The notes below the pieces were generated by a model. That model saw only the letters and a list, made by a program, of their open reading frames with translations. It did not search any database and was not told where the DNA came from. From an uncultured Lachnospiraceae bacterium (GTDB taxonomy: Bacteria > Bacillota > Clostridia > Lachnospirales > Lachnospiraceae), in assembly GCA_910579685.1 (NCBI GenBank), contig CAJTVN010000002.1, positions 1 to 64,000 of the forward strand: a DNA stretch of 64,000 nucleotides, given 5' to 3'. Shown piece by piece: positions 53,847-63,061 of the stretch. The position numbers and the translations under genes are program-made. Every line of letters begins with the position of its first letter. Position 1 is the stretch's first letter.

Positions 53847-55055
53847 CTATCCGTTATAATAGGTCAGAAGCTTTTCACAGTAAGTCTCCACCGTGTCAAA
53901 CCTGGTCTCTTCACATCCCTTTTCCAGTGCCGCCAGTCTTGTCTTATCCTTCCAGAGCGTTTCGATCCGGCTGCAAAGCTGCTGCTCATTGCCGCTCTCA
54001 TACAAAAGACCGTTTTCCCCGTCTCTGATCAGCTCCGGAACTCCTCCGATAGAAGCTCCAATCACCGGCGTTCCGTACTGCAGAGATTCCATCACGGTAA
54101 AGGGACAATTCTCATTACATTCTGAGGGAAACACGGAAAACTCTGCGTTTTTAATCAGCTCTGCAAGATCCTCCCCTGCCAAAAACCCTTTGTTAACGAT
54201 ATTTTCTGTCCGGTTTACCTGCTCCTCCAGATCGCCGTTCCCGGCAAACACGAAAGGAATATCCGCAAGCCTTTTACAGACCCTGAGGAGAGTCTCAATC
54301 CCCTTCTCTCTTGAATATCTTCCGAAATAAAGGACATAAGGTTTCTCCTGCAAGGCCCTGTCACCGGCCGTCTTTCTCTGTTCCACAAAATTATGCATCA
54401 CCACGGTCTTTCCTTTAAGCTCCCCGCAGGTATCCAGCTTTTCTTTCAAAAATTCGCTGGGGCAGACCGCCGTATCAATCAGTCGATAAGTGCCAAGGCT
54501 TCGATAGAGAAAGGCTTCCGCACTTCCAAGCAGACTCTTGACCAGGGAGCCATGGATACATCTGTATTTTGTACAGTTCCAGGGGCTTGCGCCGATACAT
54601 TTCGTACAGAGGCTCTTGCTGATATACTGCTGCATTAAATGATTGGGGCATACAAGCTGGCTGTCATGAGCCGTAAAAACAATCCTTACTTTCCTTTGTG
54701 AATCCCTGCGGTATTTGGCAATCTCATAGAGAATGGAAGGGGTAAGCTGAAAATTGAAATTGTTCAGGTGTACCGCATCCGGCTGAAAATCATCCAGCAC
54801 CTTCCGGATTTTTCGTCTGGCCTCCCTGGAATATATAATTTTGAAGGGATAGAAAAGCTTTGAAAGCTTTCCCGTGTGAAAATCCATATCTGAAGTATAG
54901 CTTTCCGCATGGTTTCCCACCACCCTGCCTTCATGCTCCATTCCAAAATATTGTACTTCGTGTCCCATTTTGCAAAGCTGTTTCCCCAGACTGAAAATAT
55001 AGGTTTCCGAACCTCCATTGGGATATAAAAATTTATTCACCATCAGTATCTTCAT
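53847..55055 (-). CDS. GT4 family glycosyltransferase
   Basis: From ATG 55055 (GGCAGGATAATGAT ahead) the product is 402 residues. It begins MKILMVNKFLYPNGGSETYIFSLGKQL, has a Cys-rich insert (CTKCIGASPWNCTKYRCIH) that may bind a metal, and carries YFGRYSREKGIETLLRV and FPSECNENCPFTVMESLQYGTPVI (EX7E). GT4 family. It is four bases from the acyltransferase gene. The insert distinguishes it from its neighbours. Confidence 0.92.
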   Translation of the reverse strand: MKILMVNKFLYPNGGSETYIFSLGKQLCKMGHEVQYFGMEHEGRVVGNHAESYTSDMDFHTGKLSKLFYPFKIIYSREARRKIRKVLDDFQPDAVHLNNFNFQLTPSILYEIAKYRRDSQRKVRIVFTAHDSQLVCPNHLMQQYISKSLCTKCIGASPWNCTKYRCIHGSLVKSLLGSAEAFLYRSLGTYRLIDTAVCPSEFLKEKLDTCGELKGKTVVMHNFVEQRKTAGDRALQEKPYVLYFGRYSREKGIETLLRVCKRLADIPFVFAGNGDLEEQVNRTENIVNKGFLAGEDLAELIKNAEFSVFPSECNENCPFTVMESLQYGTPVIGASIGGVPELIRDGENGLLYESGNEQQLCSRIETLWKDKTRLAALEKGCEETRFDTVETYCEKLLTYYNG

Positions 55056-55059
55056 ATCA

Positions 55060-56085
55060 TTATCCTGCCCGCCTGTCCTTTCTACCCACATTGGGATGAA
55101 CGAAAAAGTAAAGCCATCCGGATCTTCTCATCACTTCCGCAGCCGCAACCGGAAGAAAAATACTTCCCGAAATTCCTGCGGCCGCATGTATCCCCATACC
55201 TGTAATTCCCATTTTAAGCAGCACAGTGCGAATACCGGCAGCAAAAATCGTATGCATCAAAAAAACCGGAAGCGTGTTTTTCCTGCTGAACAGGATAAAT
55301 CTTTCCGACACTCTGCGGTTCAGCCAAAAGGCACTCTCCAATACCAGGAGACTTCCACATATTCCCCCCGCAAGGCTGTACAGCATATAGGGCAGCCATT
55401 GCATCTCTTTATTATATCCTATTATGCTTAGAGGAAACAACAGAAAAGAAAGACCAAGGCACTTTCCATCAAACTTTATTTCCCTGCGGCAGAGGCACAG
55501 ACACATACCGGCCGCAAACCAGACCGCCCTGTGCGCTACTCCTCCCAGAAAGTAGATTCCCTTTACCTGTGGGTTCTGGTGAAAAAAATATATTAGTACG
55601 GAGAACGCCAGAGTCGCTCCTGCCTGTTTTCCACTTTTAAAAGTAGGCAGAAACAGGAACAGAAAAAACAGTACATAGAGATACCAGTAGGGCGATGGCG
55701 GATCCAAAAGAAGTGTTTGCCAAAATCCGCCGCTTATTTCCTCATTGACAGAGGAGTGAAACATCTTTTTCATGAGAAGCGTCAGGGTGGAAAAGGTAAA
55801 GTAAGGTACTCCAAGCGTGACCAGCTTGCGAAGCGCGCTCTCCTTCCATTCCTCCAGTGTCGTTACCACGCTGTTTTTCTGGTATAAATACCCGCTGCAC
55901 ACAAAAAACAGAGGTACATGGAACAGATAAATCGTGTGGATAAACCACCGATATATCGCATTTTCTCCCATAATACCGCTTTTGGTCATGCTCTGGAAAA
56001 AATGTCCGGAAAGTACCAGCATACAGGCCGCCCATTTAACAATATCAATCCAGGGATCCTTATTTTCCGCGCCGCCTTCTCCCAT
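55060..56085 (-). CDS. Acyltransferase-3 family membrane protein
   Basis: The 341-residue protein has about ten membrane segments and the N-terminal catalytic stretch WIDIVKWAACMLVLSGHFFQS (His in the first loop), then YLFHVPLFFVCSGYLY with a PLFFVCSG motif, as in acyltransferase-3/OatA-like proteins that O-acetylate polysaccharides. It probably acetylates the glycan, using acetyl-CoA or another donor. It overlaps the TagA-GT4 fusion gene by 26 bp; ATG has GGAGGAAAG ahead. Confidence 0.9.
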   Translation of the reverse strand: MGEGGAENKDPWIDIVKWAACMLVLSGHFFQSMTKSGIMGENAIYRWFIHTIYLFHVPLFFVCSGYLYQKNSVVTTLEEWKESALRKLVTLGVPYFTFSTLTLLMKKMFHSSVNEEISGGFWQTLLLDPPSPYWYLYVLFFLFLFLPTFKSGKQAGATLAFSVLIYFFHQNPQVKGIYFLGGVAHRAVWFAAGMCLCLCRREIKFDGKCLGLSFLLFPLSIIGYNKEMQWLPYMLYSLAGGICGSLLVLESAFWLNRRVSERFILFSRKNTLPVFLMHTIFAAGIRTVLLKMGITGMGIHAAAGISGSIFLPVAAAEVMRRSGWLYFFVHPNVGRKDRRAG

Positions 56086-57976
56086 TTTTCTTTCCTCCGT
56101 CGTAGATCTGAATGGTTTTTTCCACTACATCTTCCCAATTATACTTTCCACAGATATAAGAGGCACTGCTCTCCTTATATTCCTGTACTTTCTGAGGGTT
56201 CGAAAGAAGAAAGGAAAGTTTTTCGCACAAATCATCTCTATCGCCCCTTTTAAAGCATACCGCCTTGTCCTCCACCACTTCCCTGTTCTCCGGAATATCA
56301 CTTACCACACAGCAGTTACCATAGCTCATGGCTTCAAGAAGACACATGGCCATTCCTTCCACATCGCTCGGAAGCACAAACAGGTATGCATTCGAATAGA
56401 GCTCCTCCAGCTCTCTCCCCTGCACAAAGCCTGTCATGATAATATTGTCATCCGCTCTCACATAATCATAGATTTTATTCCTGTATTCCTCCGCATGGCT
56501 GTTGCCCCCGGCAATCACAAGCTTCTTATCGGTTTTCAGCCGTTTATACGCCTCTATCAGATAATGGGCGCCTTTTTCCGGTACCAGCCTGGACAGGAAT
56601 AGGATATAATCCTGTCCTCTTAAGCCGTACTTCTCTCCTATAATCTTCACAGCCCTTTTTTCCGGTCTGTCGATACCATTTGGAACAAAAACAGTCTTCC
56701 GGTTATATGTCTTCAGGAAATATTCCTGTACATTTCTGGAAAGGACAATGACCTCGTCCGCCCTTTTTGCCGCCTGCCTCTCTCCGAATTTCAACACTTT
56801 GCTGGCAAAATTTCCCCATTTCGCCCTTTGCCAGTCAAGTCCGTGGACGGTTGCGACCACCCGTTTCCCGAAAAACCTGGGAATTCCCAGCATTACGCAG
56901 GGGCCTTCCGCATGATAATGAATCACCCCGTAGCCTCCAAACAGTGTGCGGACAGTGGCCAGGAAGGAATAGACAATGGCATTGAGGCTGCTGCTCTTGA
57001 AAGTGGGAATCGTAATCAGACGAATCCCATTGTACACTTTTCCCCTCTTTTCATCAAACTCCTTTCCCGACACATGATAACCTGAACGGTTATAAGCTTC
57101 CACATGATAACCTCTCTTGGTCAGTCTCGTAGACAGCTCGTCCACCACCATCTCTACTCCGCCTTCTCTTGAGGGAATTCTCTTGTGGCCTATCATGGCA
57201 ATCTTTTTATATCTGTTTTCTTTATTATATCTTCTGTTTTCCCCTATTATATGAAAAACAAAGGCGGCATTCGTTTTCAGATATCTTGTAAACAGCCGGT
57301 GGGGATCCTGGGTCAGTCTGTGAAGCCATTCCAGGCAGGACTCCTGCATCCAGACCGGAGCTCTCTTCACGGTTCCGGCACAAAAATCAAAGGCGGCTCC
57401 AACTCCCAGCATAAGGCCGTTCACCCTATTCTGGTGCGCATGCATCCAGATCTCCTGCTTGGGCGCACCCAGAGCAACCCAGATAAAATCCGGCCGGGCC
57501 GAATTAATCTGCTCCGTGATCCGCTCATCCTCATCCTTCGTTAATGGTCTGTAAGGCGGCGAATACATACCCGCAATCGCAAGCCACGGATATCTGTTTT
57601 TGAGCTCCTGCCTCATTCGATCCAGAGTGTTCTGTGAACCGCCGTAAAAATAATGGCGATAGCCCTTTTCCCTGGAAATCTCAAAAATTCGAGGCATTAA
57701 ATCCGGCCCCGGAACTCTTCCAGCGCCATAAAATTTCCTCATACGGCAGACAATCACCAGCGGCTTTCCATCCGGCAATGCCATTGCCCCGCTGTTTTGG
57801 ACAACATTATAATCAGGATCCCGATAAGATGTCATGGTCGTGTGCACATTGGAAACACAGATATAATTTCCTCTGAGCTCTTCCAAATTTTCTGTAAGAT
57901 ATGCTACCGTCTCCTCCATATTAGTGACATTAATGTTTGTATTTAAAATTCTGCAATACCGTAATTGTTTTTTCAT
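56060..57976 (-). CDS. WecG/TagA/CpsF-GT4 fusion glycosyltransferase
   Basis: The 638-residue protein fuses two glycosyltransferases. Residues 1-~245 are a WecG/TagA/CpsF (GT26) domain: ISVSNVHTTMTSYRDP, NSGAMALPDGKPLV and FIWVALGAPKQEIWMHAH. Residues ~265-638 are a GT4 domain: KKIAMIGHKRIPSREGGVEMVV, ILFLSRLVPEKGAHYLIEAYKRL and VLPSDVEGMAMCLLEAMSYGN. The first would add ManNAc-type sugar to a lipid-linked GlcNAc and the second extend the chain, so one protein may set two linkages. ATG has GGAAGAAAACGGGTG ahead. Each half is normally its own gene. Confidence 0.9.
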   Translation of the reverse strand: MKKQLRYCRILNTNINVTNMEETVAYLTENLEELRGNYICVSNVHTTMTSYRDPDYNVVQNSGAMALPDGKPLVIVCRMRKFYGAGRVPGPDLMPRIFEISREKGYRHYFYGGSQNTLDRMRQELKNRYPWLAIAGMYSPPYRPLTKDEDERITEQINSARPDFIWVALGAPKQEIWMHAHQNRVNGLMLGVGAAFDFCAGTVKRAPVWMQESCLEWLHRLTQDPHRLFTRYLKTNAAFVFHIIGENRRYNKENRYKKIAMIGHKRIPSREGGVEMVVDELSTRLTKRGYHVEAYNRSGYHVSGKEFDEKRGKVYNGIRLITIPTFKSSSLNAIVYSFLATVRTLFGGYGVIHYHAEGPCVMLGIPRFFGKRVVATVHGLDWQRAKWGNFASKVLKFGERQAAKRADEVIVLSRNVQEYFLKTYNRKTVFVPNGIDRPEKRAVKIIGEKYGLRGQDYILFLSRLVPEKGAHYLIEAYKRLKTDKKLVIAGGNSHAEEYRNKIYDYVRADDNIIMTGFVQGRELEELYSNAYLFVLPSDVEGMAMCLLEAMSYGNCCVVSDIPENREVVEDKAVCFKRGDRDDLCEKLSFLLSNPQKVQEYKESSASYICGKYNWEDVVEKTIQIYDGGKKNGRRRRGK

Positions 57977-58000
57977 TTCAACACCCGTTTTCTTCCGTTG

Positions 58001-59569
58001 CTACTCCACCGTCCGCACCCTTATGGACTTTATCCACAAACTTATCATTCCCAATCCGTAAACAGAAAATACGGTTATCACTGTCCAACAGACCGTATTT
58101 CGAAAGCGCTCTACCTTTGCAATGTTTCCGGCAAAGGCCACCATGGCCGTATCTTTATCCTTATATCCGAGTATTGTGTCTCCTTCCCTCGGCACATCCT
58201 CTTTTGAAGTCAGGTAGTAAATCTCCCCGAGGTCGCCAGTCTCCTCAAATGCCGTCTGTGGAAGGATATAACGCTGAGGCATCTTTGCAGATAGGAAGCA
58301 CAGGGCCCCGGCTAAAACTCCCGCAAAAACCGCTCCCGCAAATAGCTTTTTTCCATAGCCTGATACTGCCTTTCTCATCTCTTTTCCAATCCGTTCAACA
58401 TTGGGAAGCTTTATGACCAGCTCCCTGTCATATCTCCCCAAAAGGGGAACCCTGTTTTTCCCCTCTCCTTTTTGGGGAGAAAAAACCATGGATCCAACAA
58501 AAATGATCGTTATATTCTTAAAGGATGTGTTGAACAGAAAGGGTTCCGTCACTCCTGCAAACAGACATGCCAGAATCAGGCACAGAGACACCCCGTCCTG
58601 CTCCCTGGTTTTTTTGTAAATCAGAGCCATATAGGCCGTTGCTGCGAGGATAAAGAAGACAAGACCATAAGTAATCCATGCAAATACATAGGAATTATCC
58701 ATGGTTCGAAGCGAGGTCACAAGCCCCCCCGTATTTACCCCCAAAAGCCGAACCGGCTGGTTTTGCAGAAACCACTTGGAAAGAATCAGTCGATTATTTA
58801 CAAGCTTATTTACAAAAGAAAATACGTTTCCCTCTAAGATAACAGGCGCTGCCAGCGACAGAAACAGACATCCGGGAAGGAAAAATTGAATGGCAATCCG
58901 TTCCGCCCGGCAGAATTTGTGACGAAAGCTCCAGTAAAGCGCCAGCAAAAGCAAAAAACTCACCGCAAGAAACCCTGTGCTGCTGAGGGAATACATAAAC
59001 ACATACAGATTGACCAGCATGAGAAAAATAAAGCTCCTTGGGCGGAACCGCTCTCCCATCAGGTATACGACAAAGCATACCAGAATCAAACAGGAGATAT
59101 GAAGCACGTTGGGATGCGCATACCCAAGGCTCCAGCGGATAATCCTTCCAAGCCCCAGCTTGTCGTGCACCTTGAACGGACTGTCCGCCAGATGCAGGGA
59201 AGTAACCAGAAAAAGGCCGCCAAAAGAAAGAATCCATGTGACGAGCCCTGTCTGAAACACCCTTTTCACCTGCATTCCCTTCATCCCGCTCAGAAGAAGA
59301 AGGCAAAACAGGGCGCCCTTCTCACCGGTATTCAGATAAATCACGCATCCAAGCATGACGGGGAGAACACAAAGGAGCAGTTCTCTAAAGGTATATTCCG
59401 TAAAGAAAAATTTCGCCCCCCATCCCAGAAGAGAAATAATCAGAAACACCTTAAACAACGTCTGACCATCGTACAGACCGATTCCCTTTGCCGACAATAA
59501 CGATACAAAAAAGATATAAAAACACAGTTCAGATATTCTTACCGAATATTTTTTTGTCAGTTCCTTCAT
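58001..59569 (-). CDS. Wzy-like O-antigen polymerase with extra C-terminal membrane module
   Basis: The 522-residue protein has about eleven membrane segments to ~375, with a large outer loop (GLVTSLRTMDNSYVFAWITYG, Wzy/ligase-type). It continues with a cytosolic stretch, then a second hairpin of two membrane segments (~405-425 and ~495-515) enclosing ~70 extracytoplasmic residues, the topology of a Wzz chain-length regulator. A single protein may thus polymerise and control length; this is inference from topology. ATG follows GGAG and overlaps the GT11 gene by four bases. A run of seven G on the coding strand lies near 58724-58730. Confidence 0.8.
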   Translation of the reverse strand: MKELTKKYSVRISELCFYIFFVSLLSAKGIGLYDGQTLFKVFLIISLLGWGAKFFFTEYTFRELLLCVLPVMLGCVIYLNTGEKGALFCLLLLSGMKGMQVKRVFQTGLVTWILSFGGLFLVTSLHLADSPFKVHDKLGLGRIIRWSLGYAHPNVLHISCLILVCFVVYLMGERFRPRSFIFLMLVNLYVFMYSLSSTGFLAVSFLLLLALYWSFRHKFCRAERIAIQFFLPGCLFLSLAAPVILEGNVFSFVNKLVNNRLILSKWFLQNQPVRLLGVNTGGLVTSLRTMDNSYVFAWITYGLVFFILAATAYMALIYKKTREQDGVSLCLILACLFAGVTEPFLFNTSFKNITIIFVGSMVFSPQKGEGKNRVPLLGRYDRELVIKLPNVERIGKEMRKAVSGYGKKLFAGAVFAGVLAGALCFLSAKMPQRYILPQTAFEETGDLGEIYYLTSKEDVPREGDTILGYKDKDTAMVAFAGNIAKVERFRNTVCWTVITVFSVYGLGMISLWIKSIRVRTVE

Positions 59570-60498
59570 ACATTCTCCGTTTTATCTTCCCCGCCACCCA
59601 AAAAGCGTCTCCCGTCTCTGTCTATAAAATTCCATCCCTTCCACAGATCATACATGAGAGCCGGCTTAAAGCTCTGGCTGTTTTTGTGAAGCGTGGGCCT
59701 TACCATCATCTTATCCTCATGGGCGTTCAGCCTCGCCCCCCAGAAGCTGAAGGTGGAGTTGGCACAGATATTGTGCCTGCACAGGCTCATAAGCTGCATG
59801 TCATAAAAGCTGTCTTCTCCACTGTTCCAGTCGATAATGGTGTACCGCCCGCCACGGTAATGGCTTTTGGCATATTCCGCATCATCGCTGAACACAAAAA
59901 AGCGAGCGTCCGGAAAAGTCTCAAGCATTAGTTCCTGTGCGCTTTTGTAGTAAGCCTCCGTACAGATACCCCCGAACATATCTTTGTTTGCAGCATTCAG
60001 ATAATCCCCCCTGCGGATATGGAGGCTTACCGACTGGCATTTCTCCATCTCCTGCGCGATTTCCCTGTTCAGAGGATTCCCTGATGGCGGAAACTGTATT
60101 CTTTCCCGCAGATCATATAAGATATCGGAATAATATTTCTCACAGGCAAAGTAACCGCTTATGTACATGTCCTCAAAGTCAAAAATTTCCGGATGGTACA
60201 TTTCCGATTCATGAAACCACCTGACACTCCCGGGAAGCAGCTTTCTTCGCAGCTTTCCGGAAAATCCGTCAGCCCCTATCAACTCCGCCTTTTCTTCTTC
60301 GTTACATGTCTCATAGACCAGCCGGTCAAACCGGTCAAGCTCAAGCTCCCTTGAAGTGGTTTCTTCCCCCTCGTCCTTCTGCCTTTGAAACCAGGATGTA
60401 TCAAGTCTTGCCTTTTTGCCCATGCGCACCAGCTTCCTGTACAGCGCATACTGCTGAAGCTGGTTTCCCAGGCCTCCCATCAATTCGATAATTACCAA
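59566..60498 (-). CDS. GT11 alpha-1,2-fucosyltransferase-like protein
   Basis: The 310-residue protein starts MVIIELMGGLGNQLQQYALYRKL (8-19 GGLGNQLQQYAL), with HIRRGDYLNAA (160-170) and CANSTFSFWGARLN (near 240), the three GT11 motifs. These enzymes add fucose or L-galactose from GDP-sugar. Start is TTG 60498 behind AGGGAGGGAC. It is coupled to the polymerase gene and 16 bases from the GT-C gene upstream. No GDP-fucose synthesis genes are in the window. Confidence 0.92.
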   Translation of the reverse strand: MVIIELMGGLGNQLQQYALYRKLVRMGKKARLDTSWFQRQKDEGEETTSRELELDRFDRLVYETCNEEEKAELIGADGFSGKLRRKLLPGSVRWFHESEMYHPEIFDFEDMYISGYFACEKYYSDILYDLRERIQFPPSGNPLNREIAQEMEKCQSVSLHIRRGDYLNAANKDMFGGICTEAYYKSAQELMLETFPDARFFVFSDDAEYAKSHYRGGRYTIIDWNSGEDSFYDMQLMSLCRHNICANSTFSFWGARLNAHEDKMMVRPTLHKNSQSFKPALMYDLWKGWNFIDRDGRRFLGGGEDKTENV

Positions 60499-60514
60499 TT
60501 CTCTATGTCCCTCC

Positions 60515-61999
60515 CTAGAAATTGATTCGTAATCCTTCTATATCAATAGCCGCCGGATTCAACCCGCTGCCATTCCTGACATATATCGTTAGCGTGCCGC
60601 ATTTCATTTCCGTAAACTCTGACAGATCAAGAGTGGGTGTATAACACCAATGCCGATCCTCCTGCGTCCAGAAATAAACATTGTCATATCCATGATCCAG
60701 CATCCAGTAATTTATGGTCAGATTTCCTTCTTCATTAGGCCTGAAACAGGAGAGCACGTTGGCGCCGTCACCGGAAAGCTCCTCCACGGTTTCCAACATG
60801 GTTTGAACGCTTTGGCCTCTGTATCTGAAATAATCCGCTTCCCGCAGCGCCACCCTGCCATGTGCGGCCAGAAGGAGGAGAAGACCTGCCACATACACGA
60901 ATCTGCGCTTTCCTGACAAAGGCTTCCACTTTGGGATCACAATGGCGAAAAACAGGGCAAACCCGATGGAGCTTGGCAGGATATAGCGTTCTCCAATACC
61001 CACCTGTCCGAAGATGACAAATTGCGGGAGCAGGAAAACTATGATAAGCAAAATTTCCTTCCACAGCTTTTTCAGCTCTTCCCAGTAAGTAAGAAGGATC
61101 AGCACAAACAGAATTCCGAATCTTTTGTACCATTTCAGATCATTGGAAAATGAATTCTCCAAAGCTTCCATATAGACCTTGATTGGAATGGACGCATCTA
61201 ATCCTACCATGTCATAGTCATTTACTCCCACGAAAACAACAATAACAAAAACTAAAATCAGAAATATCATTCCAAGGGTAAAAAGGTACCAGAATCTTTT
61301 TCTGAAACATTTCCAGATCTGTTTAAAAGACAATTCACCTTCGGCTTTCTGCAAATCATAGTAAAGTACATACAGCATAAAAAACGGAACCAACAGAATA
61401 AAAGATTCCTTAAAGTTGCACATAACAAAGAACAGGGCTATGCTTCCCACCGCCCAGCTTTTCTTTTCGTTTTCCAGATAGCGAAGCATACAATAAAAAC
61501 CCATGGCAAAAAATACCGTGCATTGGGACTCCTGCGGCCCCAATTTCCACCATACGGCAGACTGATAACCGACAAGCGAGAGTGTGGCAAAAAGAAATGC
61601 ATATATTTTGGAAGCTCCCATTCTTTTACCGCAATAATATAAAAAAATACAGGACACCGCTATTTCCGTTGCCTTTATCAGGGAATAGCCCATAAGATCA
61701 ATTCCGAATAACCAGGTACTTAATACTCTTGTTGCATAATAAGCCGGTTCATATCTCCAGGTAAAGTCTTCCCTTAACTCCCGAATTATGATCGTCCATA
61801 CGTTTATTCCCTGGCATCGCATCTGATAGATCCACTCCAGAAATTCATGATCATCCACAAGATGATATCCGCTTGTAAGAGTTCCCATTCCAAGCAGCAC
61901 GCCAAATACCATCAAAACAGAAAAAAGAAACACTATCAAAAATTCACGTTTTTTTCCTATATTCTCTATTTTTTCATTTAAACCTTTTATCCAGTCCAT
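60515..61999 (-). CDS. Multi-TM GT-C-like glycosyltransferase
   Basis: The 494-residue protein has about ten membrane segments, with the outer loop SGYHLVDDHEFLEWIYQMR near the start (acidic residues of GT-C type) and a C-terminal ~100-residue extracytoplasmic region with LTINYWMLDHGYDNVYFWTQ. It likely uses a polyprenyl-linked sugar to modify the glycan outside the membrane. ATG follows AGAGGAAATTAGCGG; the gene is 3 bases after the hydrolase gene. Confidence 0.75.
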   Translation of the reverse strand: MDWIKGLNEKIENIGKKREFLIVFLFSVLMVFGVLLGMGTLTSGYHLVDDHEFLEWIYQMRCQGINVWTIIIRELREDFTWRYEPAYYATRVLSTWLFGIDLMGYSLIKATEIAVSCIFLYYCGKRMGASKIYAFLFATLSLVGYQSAVWWKLGPQESQCTVFFAMGFYCMLRYLENEKKSWAVGSIALFFVMCNFKESFILLVPFFMLYVLYYDLQKAEGELSFKQIWKCFRKRFWYLFTLGMIFLILVFVIVVFVGVNDYDMVGLDASIPIKVYMEALENSFSNDLKWYKRFGILFVLILLTYWEELKKLWKEILLIIVFLLPQFVIFGQVGIGERYILPSSIGFALFFAIVIPKWKPLSGKRRFVYVAGLLLLLAAHGRVALREADYFRYRGQSVQTMLETVEELSGDGANVLSCFRPNEEGNLTINYWMLDHGYDNVYFWTQEDRHWCYTPTLDLSEFTEMKCGTLTIYVRNGSGLNPAAIDIEGLRINF

Positions 62000-62002
62000 C
62001 CG

Positions 62003-63061
62003 CTAATTTCCTCTTTCCTCTGTTAATGCAAACAGTGCAAGGGCTGTCCCAACTGCCCACGGATAAGCTCCGTAAACCTGCGGATACAAGCCGAATCCCT
62101 GACATTCCGCCAAACATTCCCCGATCTTTCCCTCCCTTACCATTTGACGCAGGGCATCCCTTCCCCGAACCATTCTGGATCTATGTATGCCAATCAGTAC
62201 CCCATTATCCAGGGATCTGGCGATTGAATACAAAATCATAGCGGTGGCGGAAGTATCTGCGGGTCCTTCCCCCGCTGACAGCTGCCAGCTGTACAGACTG
62301 TTTTTGCACTGATAGGCTTCCACTTTGTCGACAATCCGTCTGTAAGCCTGTTTGATAAACTCATAATCCGGGTGCGTTTCCCCTATATATTCCAGGGTTT
62401 CTGACATTCCCATCATCAGCCATCCTACTGCGCGTCCCCAACCGATAATCCCATATTTTATACCACTTTTATAATGGTATCCATGATAGGGGAGATTCGT
62501 TCTGGCATCCATCCCATAACTGATAAAATTCCGTATCTGTGTGACTGCAAGCCGGATCGCTTTTGTATCTTCATAAACACTTCCATACCTGCTCAAAAAC
62601 GGGCATACCATTCCAACCATATCCGCATAAATATGACCATTTCCCTGCCCGGGTCGATATGGTAAGCTCCCCGCGCCATCCGTCTCATGCCGGAGAATAA
62701 AATGTGCGATCTCATCCGCAGCCTTTTTAAATGTCTCATCTCCTGTAATCTGGTGCAATTCAATAAGGGCAATGCCGCTGACCGCATCATCGACAAAATA
62801 CAGTCTGCATCCTTTGCGGATCCACCGGTTATAGTACTGTTTCAGACAATCCAGAATTTGTCTTGCCTCTTCCGAATTTCTGTGCTGTCTGTAGTATTCG
62901 ATCAAACCAATTGCCAGAAGCCCATTGGGCCAATTAATTTTATCAATCGGCTCCACTTTTCTTCCTGTAGCTATTTTAACCGTTCGCTTGAGATAATATC
63001 CGACTGTCCTTTTCGGATAATTCAATAATTCATATTCCGCCTCTCTCAGCACTTCTTTCAT
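62003..63061 (-). CDS. GH88/GH105-like unsaturated glucuronyl/rhamnogalacturonyl hydrolase
   Basis: From ATG 63061 (GGAAGGAGGTCGCCAG ahead, ATGA overlap) the product is 352 residues. It has the (alpha/alpha)6-barrel pattern of GH88/105: YADMVGMVCPFLSRYG, GWGRAVGWLMMGM and GPADTSATAMILY. Family members cleave unsaturated uronic acid products of lyases. No lyase is visible nearby. In a synthesis locus it may trim or turn over the glycan, or be a repurposed enzyme. No signal peptide is seen, so it acts in the cytoplasm. Confidence 0.88.
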   Translation of the reverse strand: MKEVLREAEYELLNYPKRTVGYYLKRTVKIATGRKVEPIDKINWPNGLLAIGLIEYYRQHRNSEEARQILDCLKQYYNRWIRKGCRLYFVDDAVSGIALIELHQITGDETFKKAADEIAHFILRHETDGAGSLPYRPGQGNGHIYADMVGMVCPFLSRYGSVYEDTKAIRLAVTQIRNFISYGMDARTNLPYHGYHYKSGIKYGIIGWGRAVGWLMMGMSETLEYIGETHPDYEFIKQAYRRIVDKVEAYQCKNSLYSWQLSAGEGPADTSATAMILYSIARSLDNGVLIGIHRSRMVRGRDALRQMVREGKIGECLAECQGFGLYPQVYGAYPWAVGTALALFALTEERGN

